64,000 nucleotides of DNA from Hyphomonadaceae bacterium (GCA_028285145.1 JANQQC010000010.1:62001-126000), one strand, 5' to 3'; positions 1-9,287 are shown, counted from the first letter of the stretch. Numbers and translations: made by a program. The notes: generated from the letters alone by a model not told the origin.

Positions 1-1295
1 TCGAGCCCGAGCCCCGAGCCCGGCTCTGTCTCATCCAGGCGGACCCCTCGCTTGAGGGCCGCCTCTCGCTCCGCCGGGGTCAGGCCGGGTCCATCGTCTT
101 CGACATCAATTCGGAACATGCCGGCCTCGCCGTTTGCCATCGTCACCACCACGTGGCTCGAGGCCCACTTGCAGGCATTGTCCATGAGATTTCCGAGCAT
201 CTCTTCAAAGTCCTGCTTTTCGCCGCGAAAGACCGGCGAGAGCGTGTCGGATCGCGATACCTCTACGCCCTTCTCCGCGAACAGCCGGTTCAACAGGCGG
301 ACAAGGCCATCGACGACGGGCCCCGTCTCTGTCCGCGCGCCGAGCGCCTCTGCTCTTGCTGCGGCCTGCGCTCGCTTCAGGTAGTGCTCAACATTTTCCC
401 TCATGGATTCTGTCTGCCGACGTACGACGCCTGCCAGCGGTGTCTCATTGTCCGATGCCTCGTTTCGAAGAACGGCCAATGGCGTCTTCAGGGCATGCGC
501 AAGGTTTCCAACATGGGTTTGCGCACGTTGAACCACGGATCGATTATGGTCGAGCAACTTATTGAGTTCGAGGCTCAAGGGCTGCACTTCGGACGGATAG
601 TCCGCCGAAAGTTGCGTCGCCCGCCCCTCCCGGATCTCCGCGATATCGGCCTCCACCCGCGCCAATGGTCTCAAAGCCACGCGGACACCAAACCACATGG
701 CTGCCAGCACTCCAGCCGCCAGAGCGCCCATCGCGCCGACCAGCAACAGTGTGAAACGGCCCGCACTCTGGTCAGCCGCGCGCCGATCAGACGCGGCAAC
801 CAACAAGACAGGATCGTCAATCTGATCGAGGATGATCGACTGTGCGGCCATCCTCAAAGGTTCTGCGTTGGGGCCCTCACCTCCCATCCGGTAAATCGTG
901 CCGGGGTCCGCTAAAGGGCGCGCTGCATCGATGGGAGTCCATGGCACCGCTCCATCCCAAAGGCTTTGCGGCCGGAAGTCAGCGATGTACTCGCCATCTT
1001 CATTGGTTTGGACAATCGCCCAGTACTTTCCGGACAGAGGCGTTTGGTAGAGGGGGTCGGACGGCAAGGCATTGGCGCGATAGTCCAGCTCGCCGTCCTC
1101 TGAAACATCGACAGCTCTCGTAAGGGTGCGAAGCGTCCCGTCCAGTTCTTCATCTAGAAGCTGCAGGGTCTGGGCCCGATAGACGGCTGACAGCAGGAAA
1201 GCTCCGCCGATCAGCACAACCAGACTCCAGAGCGCCGCCCCTATAAGGAGGCGGCGCGCCAGTGACATTCCGGATCGGGGGGTCGGCTCGCTCAC
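1..1295 (-). CDS. Sensor histidine kinase (two-component), C-terminal end cut by window
   Basis: Membrane sensor kinase that would autophosphorylate on histidine and pass phosphate to the adjacent regulator. Read on the minus strand from a GTG 13 nt after the regulator stop (an in-frame ATG lies 9 codons on). Visible in order: first TM (about residues 14-32), a periplasmic sensor region, second TM plus HAMP (VALRPLARVEADI), H-box NLAHALKTPLAVL, N-box GNLMDNACKW, G1 DDGPGL and G2 GSGLGL at the very edge. All catalytic boxes are present; only the last residues lie outside the window. The organisation resembles PhoQ/QseC-type kinases. Family assignment is firm; the stimulus is unknown. Confidence 0.9.
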   Translation of the reverse strand, partial: MSEPTPRSGMSLARRLLIGAALWSLVVLIGGAFLLSAVYRAQTLQLLDEELDGTLRTLTRAVDVSEDGELDYRANALPSDPLYQTPLSGKYWAIVQTNEDGEYIADFRPQSLWDGAVPWTPIDAARPLADPGTIYRMGGEGPNAEPLRMAAQSIILDQIDDPVLLVAASDRRAADQSAGRFTLLLVGAMGALAAGVLAAMWFGVRVALRPLARVEADIAEIREGRATQLSADYPSEVQPLSLELNKLLDHNRSVVQRAQTHVGNLAHALKTPLAVLRNEASDNETPLAGVVRRQTESMRENVEHYLKRAQAAARAEALGARTETGPVVDGLVRLLNRLFAEKGVEVSRSDTLSPVFRGEKQDFEEMLGNLMDNACKWASSHVVVTMANGEAGMFRIDVEDDGPGLTPAEREAALKRGVRLDETEPGSGLGL

Positions 1296-1308
1296 AGCGA
1301 CCGCTTTA

Positions 1309-1992
1309 TCAGCCCACGGTCTGCGCGTCTTCAGCAGGAACGACCAGCCGGTATCCAAGACCGCGCTCTGTCTGGATCCGCTCAGACCCGATCTTCTTGC
1401 GGAGCCGTCCGATGAACACTTCGATCGTATTCGAATCGCGATCGAAATCCTGATCGTAAATGTGCTCGACAAGCTCGGTGCGCGGCACAACGCGCCCCTG
1501 ATGATGCATCAAGTATGACAGGACCCGGTATTCATGCGCCGTGAGCTTCACCGGCTCACCATTCACCGTCGCCCGCGCGGCTCGCGTATCCACACGGAGA
1601 GCACCAGCCTCCAACGCGGCTGCCGAATGGCCCGCGGCCCGTCGCAGCAGAGCGCGCAGTCGTGCAAGCAACTCCTCGGTGTAAAACGGCTTGGTGAGAT
1701 AGTCGTCGGCACCCGCATCGAAACCGGCCACTTTCTCGCTCCAGCGATCACGAGCAGTAAGGATCATGACTGGGAAATCCTTGCCATCCTCGCGCCAGCG
1801 CTCAAGCACTGAAACACCATCCATTTTTGGCAGACCAAGATCGAGCACGACAGCATCGTAAGGCTCCGTGTCGCCAAGGAAGTGACCGTCTTCGCCATCT
1901 GCCGCCAGGTCAACGGCGTAGCCTGCATTCGTCAGGGCCTCGGCCAGCTGACGGCGCAGATCAGGTTCGTCTTCGACGATAAGAATTCTCAT
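1309..1992 (-). CDS. OmpR/PhoB-family response regulator
   Basis: DNA-binding response regulator, 227 aa. The receiver domain begins MRILIVEDEPDLRRQLAEAL; the phosphoacceptor Asp sits in VVLDLGLPKMDG, and LTARD and the KPF lysine are present. The C-terminal winged helix has the typical LTAHEYRVLSYLMHHQGR and IEVFIGRLRKKI segments. I chose the ATG at 1992 because GGAGG lies 9 nt upstream; a longer in-frame extension to 2064 overlaps the PepSY gene and lacks support. It sits between the PepSY gene (stop 4 nt upstream of this start) and the kinase, forming one operon. The target genes cannot be read from the sequence. Confidence 0.93.
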   Translation of the reverse strand: MRILIVEDEPDLRRQLAEALTNAGYAVDLAADGEDGHFLGDTEPYDAVVLDLGLPKMDGVSVLERWREDGKDFPVMILTARDRWSEKVAGFDAGADDYLTKPFYTEELLARLRALLRRAAGHSAAALEAGALRVDTRAARATVNGEPVKLTAHEYRVLSYLMHHQGRVVPRTELVEHIYDQDFDRDSNTIEVFIGRLRKKIGSERIQTERGLGYRLVVPAEDAQTVG

Positions 1993-1996
1993 TGAT

Positions 1997-2314
1997 TTAG
2001 CCTCCGCTCGACCGAATGATTCGGCCCGACTGAGCATCGATGAAAAACCGCATACGGCGGCCATCCTTCGTCATCCAGTCCACTCGGTACTCTGAGCCGC
2101 CTCCGTTGCGTGAACGCAGATCAGCTCCCAATTGATAACCGCCATAGCGGCGTTCCAAATCACTGAAGATACGGCGCAAAGGAACAATATCGCCGTTCTG
2201 GCGCGCGTCTCGCGCCTCTCCGGGCGTGAACGAATTGCCCCAGCCCTGTTGCGCCGAAACGGGTGCAGCAGTGAGGAGCGCAAGCGCCAGAGCGATGGTC
2301 CCAATACGTATCAT
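1997..2314 (-). CDS. Small secreted PepSY-domain protein
   Basis: A 105-aa protein with a clear signal peptide (MIRIGTIALALALLTAAPVSAQQ) and a PepSY-like C-terminal half (YRVDWMTKDGRRMRFFIDAQSGRII). PepSY proteins are often encoded beside two-component systems and may modulate the sensor domain from the periplasm. It is the first gene of the PepSY-regulator-kinase operon; its stop lies 4 nt before the regulator ATG, inside the regulator ribosome binding site, so translation is probably coupled. No strong ribosome binding site is visible before its own ATG. A role in sensor control is inferred from context. Confidence 0.8.
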   Translation of the reverse strand: MIRIGTIALALALLTAAPVSAQQGWGNSFTPGEARDARQNGDIVPLRRIFSDLERRYGGYQLGADLRSRNGGGSEYRVDWMTKDGRRMRFFIDAQSGRIIRSSGG

Positions 2315-2373
2315 GGAGCGTTTTCTAGTCAGAAAGGACTGAATAGCCAGTGAACAAAGCCGTTCAGTTACAG

Positions 2374-3228
2374 TCAGGTTTTCGCCTCTTTCAGGAAAGA
2401 TTTCAATGCGCTGTCTTCGGGGTCGGCGAGCATGATCTCCAGCCTCGCGAGCAAGTCCCCCGTTCGATTGCCCTTCGTCACGCCTTTACCACGCAAGCGC
2501 AAAACACGTCCGGTATTTGATCCGGCTGGCACCTTGAGAGTGACCTGACCGGTTGGTGTGGACAGGTCCACCGATCCACCGAGAACCGCAGTCTCCAGTG
2601 GAACGGGTGCAGCCATACGCAGATCATTGCCGTCCCGCGTCCAAACCTTGCTTGGCCGCACAGTCACTTCAAGCAGCGCGTCACCGGGCGGCCCTCCATG
2701 TGGAGACTCTTGACCCTGACTCTTGAGGCGTAGCGTCTGGCCGCTTTCAATACCGCCGGGGATGGCGACATCCAGCGTCTTCCCGTCAGCCATAGTCATC
2801 CGCCGCCGAGCACCAGTGGCTGCATCCGCAAAATCTATCTCAACGGCATACCGGATATCCCGGCCCTTGCGCGGCCCTGGTCGGCGCCGCGTCCGTCCAC
2901 CCCCAAACATGCCGGACAGAATATCCTCGAACGGATCTCCCTGCTGACCACTGAAGGGACTGCTCCCTTGCCGAAAACCGCCCTGACTGAAGGCGGCGCG
3001 CTCATTCCCATCAGCGTCAATCTCACCCCGGTCAAACTTGGCGCGTTTGTCTTTGTCTCCAAGAATATCCCAGGCTGCCGACACCCTCTTGAACTCTTCA
3101 GCCTTGGTTTTGTCATCTGGGTGGAGATCGGGATGTAGCTCCTTGGCCTTGCGCCGATAAGCACTTCGGATTTCGGCTTCCGTCGCCGTCTTCGGAACAC
3201 CGAGGGTTTTGTAGGGATCAACAGCCAC
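2374..3228 (-). CDS. DnaJ C-terminal domain (CbpA-type) co-chaperone
   Basis: A 284-aa J-domain protein. Residues 1-70 form the J domain with the HPD motif (KELHPDLHPDDK); a Gly/Phe-rich linker follows (GGFRQGSSPFSG); the two beta-barrel substrate-binding domains of DnaJ_C follow (DVAIPGGIESGQTLRLKSQG and ALLEVTVRPSKVWTRDGNDL). The cysteine-rich zinc finger of true DnaJ is absent, as in CbpA. Start is GTG with AGGAG 9 nt upstream. It lies 39 nt downstream of the GTA gp15 gene on the same strand with no clear terminator between, so it may receive GTA read-through; a functional link is not shown. Confidence 0.9.
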   Translation of the reverse strand: MAVDPYKTLGVPKTATEAEIRSAYRRKAKELHPDLHPDDKTKAEEFKRVSAAWDILGDKDKRAKFDRGEIDADGNERAAFSQGGFRQGSSPFSGQQGDPFEDILSGMFGGGRTRRRPGPRKGRDIRYAVEIDFADAATGARRRMTMADGKTLDVAIPGGIESGQTLRLKSQGQESPHGGPPGDALLEVTVRPSKVWTRDGNDLRMAAPVPLETAVLGGSVDLSTPTGQVTLKVPAGSNTGRVLRLRGKGVTKGNRTGDLLARLEIMLADPEDSALKSFLKEAKT

Positions 3229-3267
3229 GCCCTGCGGCTCCTGCGCTTCTTTTCAGATGCGTCAGAG

Positions 3268-6200
3268 TTAGAGGCTCTCCCACGAGATTGAAACCCACGG
3301 GCCTCTTCGACCGTCATCACCAAGAGCGGCGACCCTCGCGCCGAGTGCGGCTTCCGGAACACTTATGACCGCTTCATCGACAATTGCCCCCGGGCCATAA
3401 CCTTCTCCACTCAAAGCCTGAATCTCGAAACGAGCAGGTCTTAACGGATCGGGCTGATCCCAACCGTCCGGAATGTCAGACCCGCGCCGGACCCATGTCA
3501 GTGTCCTCTCACCGGCGGACGGCACACTTGCCCGGAGATGAGCCACCGGCCATGGCAGGCCGGCGAAGCCAGACCAAGTCGCTGGCTGCAGATCACCAGC
3601 CAGACCAGCGCGCCAGCCAAGTTCCAGCCCCCGTTCAAATCCAGAGACTTCGGCTCTTCCGAGCGCGTCGTTGAGCAGGACAAACGGCGCGCCCACCCCT
3701 GCTCCAGCAGATGCTGCGCCATCACTGCCCTGTAATCCGCGCAGCAGGCCTGAAAGGCGATAAGTCCCATCGGGTAGCAGCTCCGCTGACCTGAATGCCA
3801 GCAACTCCCATCCGTCAATCGTTTCGACAAAAGCGGCGTTGGCACCGGACAGAACCGCGTTCGCCGAAACGCTTGAAAGGGCACCTTCGGGAAGATCGAC
3901 AATGAGTTCACCACCCTCATCCCATCTGCCGACGAAGCCCGGCTGTAGCGGCGAGACCAACACGCCAACCGATGCTGCCGCAGGAACCGTGGCACGCGCA
4001 GACACCGAAGTTGGCTCTTCGCCTGCATAAACTGTCGTCAAACCGGGCCATGGACTGGCTGACAGGGCGATGAGCGGCCGGTGATCATCTTCCGCACCCG
4101 GAAGAGCTGGCGCATCAATCAGAAACAATTCCGGCGTTGGGAAAACCGGTGCCGGAGGCCCCGGGATCACCGGATCAAGGTATCGCGACTGAACAGCATT
4201 GCCATTGATCTTGCTGAGACCGAGGACGCGACTGATACCATCGGAGAGATCGTCAATTCGCCAAAGACCCTCCTGACCGTCCACCTGCAGAACATCACCC
4301 GGCTCAAGCGCGGCATGGGCGAGGCTTGTCTCAACGACCAGCCGGTCAGCATTAGCGATGTCCCGCAGCATGCCGGCGGCAACAGTCGACGCACCGCCTG
4401 ACGTCATGCCGAGCGGTAAAGACAAATCCGCGCTCAACCGAACGTCGCGCGCATCGTCGCGCGCATCCGTAGAGCCGGTCTGGTAATCGTTTTCGATATC
4501 GGCAAATGAAACGCGAATGCGCCCCGGCGACTTGTCGAGACGTCCGCGTGTCCGCGCCAGACTGTCATCAACTGTCTGCACCTCGGCAATGTCAGCATCC
4601 GTCACCTGTCCGGGATGACGAAAAACGAGCTGTCCATCTCTCTCTACGGTATCGATGCCGTAAACTGTTTTAAGGGGCTCCAGAGCCCCTCGGACACTAT
4701 GAACACCGTCGAGCACAAACCCGTTGATGCCGGCGCTCAAAGCCGAGGCGTCGACATCGAAGACTCCACCTCGCTGACAGATGTCGGCAACGACGTCTGA
4801 CAGGGGCGCAAATCCGACCCGGCCGTTCAACCAATGACCAAAGGACCAGTTGGCCCCATCGCTCCACACCTCTTGGCGAATAGGAAAGTCCGGCCATGGT
4901 CGCCCATCCCAGGACCAGACAAATGTCTTTTCCACGAAAGGTACACTCCGGAAGTGTGTAAGCACCGTCTCGAGCGCCCGGCGCTGAATGACATCGTCCC
5001 GTTCACCCGTTGAGAAAGGTGGCAGCGCGCTTTCATCGCTTTTGGGATCGTAAAAGAGATTTGGAGAATTCGCGCCGCGATCAACCGCCGGAATACCGAT
5101 CTCGCACAGTCGTACCGGTTTTAGTCCAGGCACCCATGACGTGGAGTTCAGCTCCCGAACACCGCCGAAACGCTCATGATGGGCCGCATTCCACCAGCCG
5201 GTTAGATCCTTCGCCCTGAAGAGCCAATCTTCCCCGTGCGCCGTGTCGACAATCGGTGTCCGGATTTGCCCGGCCCGATCAGCATCGCTTGCATAGTACC
5301 AGTCGAACGCTTCGCCGCCCTCAATCTGCGAAAAAAGGTAGGCCGCGTCATCGGGCCCGTCATAGCCAGCGAGCGCGTCAAGATGATCAGGACCCGTTCG
5401 CCAGTCACCCATTGGCGGATACCAATCGATCCCGACAAAATCGACATTGCTGTCGGCCCACAGATCGTCCAGCGGAAATACGATGTCTCCATCAATCTGC
5501 TGAGCGCCGTATTCGGTCCAGTCCGCTGCATAAGAGACGTTCACCTCAGGGCCGAGAATGGCCCGCACATCTGCTGCCAACGATCTGAGCCCCTCGACAA
5601 ATGGGAAGCTTCCAAACTCGTCGCGTCTCCGGCTTAGCGCTACCATCTCTGATCCGATCAGAAACGCATCCACGCCGCCAGCGGCTTTCGCCAGCATCGC
5701 ATGATGAAGAATGAAACGGCGATACCCCCAGTCGTCAGCGCCGCCGGTCCATGTCACAGTCTCACCCTGAAGACTAAAATCGCCGGGACTCGCACTGCCT
5801 AGGAACTGCCCAATCTCATCTCTGACCGCACTCGTCCCATCCGTACTGGTGACGATCCGGCCACGCCATGGGAAAGCCGCCTGCTCCGCGCTCCCATATG
5901 GATCGGCGAGACCATTTCCGGACGGGACATCCATGAAAAGGAATGGAGACAGCGTGATCGCGATGCCCCGCGCTTTCAGAGCCTGAATGCCTTGAATGAC
6001 GGCACGGTCATCCGGCGTCCCACCGTAATTGGCGATGCCTTCAGTCTGGGAAACAAGGTGCGCCGATGCGCGACCGGTTCCTCCCACCTTCCAGGACCAG
6101 GGCACAGTCGACTTATCTCGCTGTTCCACACCCGGTCGGATTTCACATTCCCCAGCGCGTAGATCGTCCCCGAACCAGCCAATCGTTAGCGCCGCGTTGC

Positions 6201-7026
6201 GGGCGGCAGGCAAGTCACTCTCCAGTTGATCCATCGATACGGCAAAGTCCGCCGCCAGCTGGGCATTATTCATATTGATCGGTGTCTCGATCCCCGGAAA
6301 CCGCCGTGTCCGGACAATGTCGGTCGCATAAACAAACTCGCCCGAGGCCGGAATGATGTTCACGCCCTCCACAAGTTCCCTCAAGCCCAGACCATCATCG
6401 GCGCGGGGCGGCACACGCGTCACTTCAAAGGAGAGCTGAGGCAGCCTGTTTCCGAAAGGATCAAGCGGGAAGTCTTCGAAGACCAGATACGCCAGTCCTC
6501 TATAGGCGGGTGTGCTGCCAACACCCTCGACAGCTTCGATCAAGCCGTCGGGCACCTGCGTCTCCGTTCCACGATAGAGCCGATGCGCATAGTTCGTCAA
6601 AGCCAATGGGGCCCCATTCGCCCATACTCGCTCGATGCGCGTCAACTCACCTTCACAAATGCCGACGGCAAAACTCACAGAATACGAATACTCGGTGGTT
6701 GTGGGGCCGCCCTTGCCGCCGCTTGAGCGCTCCGTCCGTGTCTCCTTGAACCGCGCCGCCCAGATCACCTGACCGCCGACACGCATTCGCCCATAGACAT
6801 TGGCGATCGGCGCGCCTTCCCGGCTCTCCATGACCTGAAACGATTTCAGGCGCGGTCCCTCTATACTCCGGCCAAGGAGCACGCCATCGATGGCCGAACC
6901 CGCAACCGCCCCAATCGACCGCCCAATTGCCTGACCAGCGATCTGTGTGCCCAGTACATTGAGCCCGTGAGGCAAGAGTTGTGCTCCAACTCTTGCGCCC
7001 ACTTCCGCCAGTACGATCTGCGCCAT
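3268..7026 (-). CDS. GTA gp15 baseplate megatron / host-specificity protein
   Basis: A 1252-aa tail-tip protein, the largest of the cluster. The N-terminus (MAQIVLAEVGARVGAQLLPHG, glycine-rich, then an EGAPIANVYGRMRVGGQVIW segment) and the central TIM-barrel-like region (around residues 430-730, with WADSNVDFVGIDWYPPMGDW and FVWSWDGRPWPDFP) are characteristic of GTA gp15. The C-terminal part is rich in beta and fibre-like modules (YRLSGLLRGLQGSD). GGAGG lies 8 nt before the ATG at 7026, which starts 2 nt after the gp14 stop; an in-frame extension to 7119 is rejected. It is thought to form the baseplate and touch recipient surface polysaccharide. Length is close to the family norm. Confidence 0.95.
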   Translation of the reverse strand: MAQIVLAEVGARVGAQLLPHGLNVLGTQIAGQAIGRSIGAVAGSAIDGVLLGRSIEGPRLKSFQVMESREGAPIANVYGRMRVGGQVIWAARFKETRTERSSGGKGGPTTTEYSYSVSFAVGICEGELTRIERVWANGAPLALTNYAHRLYRGTETQVPDGLIEAVEGVGSTPAYRGLAYLVFEDFPLDPFGNRLPQLSFEVTRVPPRADDGLGLRELVEGVNIIPASGEFVYATDIVRTRRFPGIETPINMNNAQLAADFAVSMDQLESDLPAARNAALTIGWFGDDLRAGECEIRPGVEQRDKSTVPWSWKVGGTGRASAHLVSQTEGIANYGGTPDDRAVIQGIQALKARGIAITLSPFLFMDVPSGNGLADPYGSAEQAAFPWRGRIVTSTDGTSAVRDEIGQFLGSASPGDFSLQGETVTWTGGADDWGYRRFILHHAMLAKAAGGVDAFLIGSEMVALSRRRDEFGSFPFVEGLRSLAADVRAILGPEVNVSYAADWTEYGAQQIDGDIVFPLDDLWADSNVDFVGIDWYPPMGDWRTGPDHLDALAGYDGPDDAAYLFSQIEGGEAFDWYYASDADRAGQIRTPIVDTAHGEDWLFRAKDLTGWWNAAHHERFGGVRELNSTSWVPGLKPVRLCEIGIPAVDRGANSPNLFYDPKSDESALPPFSTGERDDVIQRRALETVLTHFRSVPFVEKTFVWSWDGRPWPDFPIRQEVWSDGANWSFGHWLNGRVGFAPLSDVVADICQRGGVFDVDASALSAGINGFVLDGVHSVRGALEPLKTVYGIDTVERDGQLVFRHPGQVTDADIAEVQTVDDSLARTRGRLDKSPGRIRVSFADIENDYQTGSTDARDDARDVRLSADLSLPLGMTSGGASTVAAGMLRDIANADRLVVETSLAHAALEPGDVLQVDGQEGLWRIDDLSDGISRVLGLSKINGNAVQSRYLDPVIPGPPAPVFPTPELFLIDAPALPGAEDDHRPLIALSASPWPGLTTVYAGEEPTSVSARATVPAAASVGVLVSPLQPGFVGRWDEGGELIVDLPEGALSSVSANAVLSGANAAFVETIDGWELLAFRSAELLPDGTYRLSGLLRGLQGSDGAASAGAGVGAPFVLLNDALGRAEVSGFERGLELGWRAGLAGDLQPATWSGFAGLPWPVAHLRASVPSAGERTLTWVRRGSDIPDGWDQPDPLRPARFEIQALSGEGYGPGAIVDEAVISVPEAALGARVAALGDDGRRGPWVSISWESL

Positions 7027-7028
7027 GC

Positions 7029-7460
7029 CTAGTCCTCCAGATCCGGAAATGAGAAGGCCGCGGCAATCCGGCGTTGCCACCAGGGGGATAGCCGCGTCTC
7101 CACGACAGACCGCCCCCAATAGGCGTGAATGATGCGGTCCGGCTGGCTAAGAATGGCACAGTGCTTGGCAGGGCACCCTGCACGCATGCGAAAGAGAAAA
7201 ATGTCGCCCGGCCGCGCGCCGCCAATGTCACGCTCAACAAGATGCCGCCGCGCGGCCTGCAACAGCGTTTCCTGTCCCAGCACCTCAGCCCAGTCCGGAC
7301 TGTATGGCGGTGCCGCTTCGGGTTCATCACCGACCTGCTCGCGCCAGACACCCCTCAGCAGGCCAAGGCAATCTGCCCCCACACCGCGCAGACTGGCCTG
7401 ATGGCGATAAGGCGTTCCAATCCATCGTATCGCCGCAGCCACGATATCGGTACGCTTCAT
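7029..7460 (-). CDS. GTA gp14 NlpC/P60-like tail peptidase
   Basis: A 143-aa cysteine peptidase-fold protein of the tail tip, presumed to open recipient peptidoglycan during DNA delivery. The catalytic Cys is in GADCLGLLRGVWRE and the His in AKHCAILSQPD; RPGDIFLFRM is the usual strand between them. The start is the ATG at 7460, whose ATGA overlaps the gp13 stop, showing translational coupling. A longer frame reaching 7592 only shadows gp13. Family and cluster position agree with RcGTA gp14. Confidence 0.94.
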   Translation of the reverse strand: MKRTDIVAAAIRWIGTPYRHQASLRGVGADCLGLLRGVWREQVGDEPEAAPPYSPDWAEVLGQETLLQAARRHLVERDIGGARPGDIFLFRMRAGCPAKHCAILSQPDRIIHAYWGRSVVETRLSPWWQRRIAAAFSFPDLED

Positions 7461-8110
7461 CGTGCACCGCCCGTGTTTCCCGCAACGGCCGGCCCCGCCA
7501 AAAGAGTGTCGTTGCCCGGCATCTGCGGGAAACCTCTGAAATTGTCCGTATTTTGAAAGACGGTCCGGCACGTCTCCCAACGGCCGTCGCACCGAATGCT
7601 CTCATCTCCGAGCGCTTGAAGGTCGACTCCACACCTCGCATCACCAAGGCGCGCATCACAATCCCGGCTGTAGATACGGCCAACAGGGCGCTCAAGATCG
7701 GCTTTGGCAGAAACGAGTTCAGCCTCGAACCCAAGCGCACCATGCGTGATCTCTGACAATCGGCCAGACCAGACTGTCCAGAAAAGATCCGGCCTCTCCC
7801 AGTCGACCCGCAAAACGTCCACGCGGGCACCATCCCAGAGACCGTTCGCGAGATCGGCATCCGAGATGCTGTCATGCGCAAGCGCGCCGATAACCGAACC
7901 CTGACCAGGTTTCAGCCCCCCGGATTGTGAGAGCGAACCCGCCACCCCGACACCACCGGGCACATAGATTTCACCATCCACTGCAAGTTGACGGTCATGC
8001 TCAGTCAGTCCGACAAGCACGCCATCCTGTCGTTCCAGCCGCCAGCACAGGCAAGTGGTTGTGACACCGGATTGAAGGCGCTGACGCAAGTCTTCGGAAA
8101 ACGCACGCAT
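7457..8110 (-). CDS. GTA gp13 tail hub protein (DUF2163)
   Basis: A 217-aa protein matching the DUF2163/phage BR0599-like family, the hub at the tail end. The N-terminus has the TCLCWRLERQDG and LTEHDRQL segments. The C-terminal region contains four spaced cysteines (SRDCDARLGDARCGVDL, then SIRCDGRWETCRTVF) followed by NFRGFPQMPGND. The same layout in lambda gpL-type proteins binds an iron-sulfur cluster, so the cysteines are candidate ligands here. It overlaps gp14 by ATGA and starts 3 nt after gp12. Confidence 0.93.
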   Translation of the reverse strand: MRAFSEDLRQRLQSGVTTTCLCWRLERQDGVLVGLTEHDRQLAVDGEIYVPGGVGVAGSLSQSGGLKPGQGSVIGALAHDSISDADLANGLWDGARVDVLRVDWERPDLFWTVWSGRLSEITHGALGFEAELVSAKADLERPVGRIYSRDCDARLGDARCGVDLQALGDESIRCDGRWETCRTVFQNTDNFRGFPQMPGNDTLLAGPAVAGNTGGAR

Positions 8111-8113
8111 CGC

Positions 8114-8737
8114 CTACTCCGTCAGCTCAATGAGTGGAATGTTGACGATCCGGCCTGATCGAACGCTCTCCAGCGTCGCCTCAAGCCGATCGGTATCGAA
8201 CCTCACCGGACAATCGAACTGATAACCGGCATAAACAGACGATCCGGGGGCTGGCGGCGTGTCGAGCGCAAGCATTCCCGTCCCGAAGTCGACTGCAAAT
8301 CTATCGGTCAGCGGCACACCATCGACGGCGACCTGCACGGTTCCTTCCAGGGGCTTGAGAATACGCCGCTCAACCTCGCCATAACGCTTGAGCAAACCGA
8401 ACTGCGTGGCGCTCCCGTCGCCGATGCCGATGAATTGGTCAGTCGGCGTCGGATCTTGTTCCGGCGGCCCGGATCGATCGTCAGTAAAGTCACGAAACCG
8501 GAAACCATGAAGACGCCCACGCCGAGCTTCGAAAAACTCTATGACCAGGTTCAAGGCGTCGAGCGTCAATACAGCACCGCCCACATCCCAGCGCCGGCGG
8601 GACCCCGCCCATACGGAGTTCCGGGCTTCCCCACCTCCCGAAAGCGAAACCACGTCGGTCCGCCGCTCAGGTCCTCCACTGGCCCCGAATGCGAGAGACA
8701 ATGGCAACCTCACATCATGAAAATTGGACAGGCTCAC
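8114..8737 (-). CDS. GTA gp12 distal tail protein (DUF2460)
   Basis: A 207-aa DUF2460 protein corresponding to RcGTA gp12, which joins the tail tube to the baseplate. Recognisable blocks are NFHDVRLPLSLAFGASGGPE near the start, then GARRGRLHGFRFRD-like sequence (FFEARRGRLHGFRFRDFTD), and a C-terminal YAGYQFDCPVRFDTDRLEAT. It begins with GTG overlapping the tape-measure stop (GTGA), so it is coupled to gp11. Length is normal for the family. Confidence 0.93.
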   Translation of the reverse strand: MSLSNFHDVRLPLSLAFGASGGPERRTDVVSLSGGGEARNSVWAGSRRRWDVGGAVLTLDALNLVIEFFEARRGRLHGFRFRDFTDDRSGPPEQDPTPTDQFIGIGDGSATQFGLLKRYGEVERRILKPLEGTVQVAVDGVPLTDRFAVDFGTGMLALDTPPAPGSSVYAGYQFDCPVRFDTDRLEATLESVRSGRIVNIPLIELTE

Positions 8738-9111
8738 AGGAAACGCCCTCCGGCTGATGCCGCTCGCGCCAAAGCCGTCGAGATAGCAGCGCGATTTGAG
8801 AGTACGCTGTTGGCGTCGGCTCCCGGCCCCAAATTGAGGTTCATGGTGACGCCACCCGTCGATGCCTTCACTGCATCTCCGGTCAGCACGGCCTCAGCCG
8901 CCACGCGGGCGAGATCCCGCAGGATCGACTCCGCCATGTTGCGAAAGTCGAGTTCGCCGGTCCGCGCCGCGCCTGCCAAAGCCGCCTCGATACTCGCTCC
9001 AGCTTGCCCAAAGGAGCGCGATATCGCGTCCGCGGCGTCCTGCGCCGGCCCATCAGCCAATGCGGCCAGCGCGTCTCCGGCAGCATCCAGATCCCTCTCA
9101 AACTCATCCAT
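8734..9111 (-). CDS. GTA gp11 tail tape-measure protein, unusually short
   Basis: A 125-aa Ala/Gly-rich helical protein in the tape-measure position, with the conserved tail-end segment FRNMAESILRDLARVAAEAV typical of GTA and lambda-family tape measures. From family knowledge the R. capsulatus protein is about 220 residues, so this copy has lost much of the N-terminal helical part. The reading frame is intact, starts inside the end of the chaperone gene (8-bp overlap) and runs into gp12, so this is not an obvious frameshift. Since tape-measure length sets tail length, a short tail is expected. Confidence 0.85.
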   Translation of the reverse strand: MDEFERDLDAAGDALAALADGPAQDAADAISRSFGQAGASIEAALAGAARTGELDFRNMAESILRDLARVAAEAVLTGDAVKASTGGVTMNLNLGPGADANSVLSNRAAISTALARAASAGGRFL

Positions 9112-9286
9112 CTTCGGTCTCCCTGTCTGGGTATTCGCTGATCATCTTCTCGAGTGCGGCGCGATCGGGGGCCCTCGCGCGATTGCGCGACAGCCAGCGC
9201 CACTCCCGCACACTCAATCGCCAGAACACCTCTGGTGGGAGGCCCGCTGCGAGCGCAGTTCGCAGTAGATCGGCCCATGGCAGCAT
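9104..9286 (-). CDS. GTA tail assembly chaperone (gp10.1-like)
   Basis: A 60-aa protein, MLPWADLLRTALAAGLPPEV at the N-terminus followed by FWRLSVREWRWL, matching the small phage tail assembly chaperone (TAC_1-type) found between gp10 and gp11 in GTAs. It is shorter than a plain ORF search suggests: the frame is open upstream to 9499, but that part is antisense-free shadow of gp10. The ATG at 9286 overlaps the gp10 stop region (TGA at 9288-9290). The start is supported by the conserved W-rich pattern. Confidence 0.85.
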   Translation of the reverse strand: MLPWADLLRTALAAGLPPEVFWRLSVREWRWLSRNRARAPDRAALEKMISEYPDRETEDG

Positions 9287-9287
9287 G

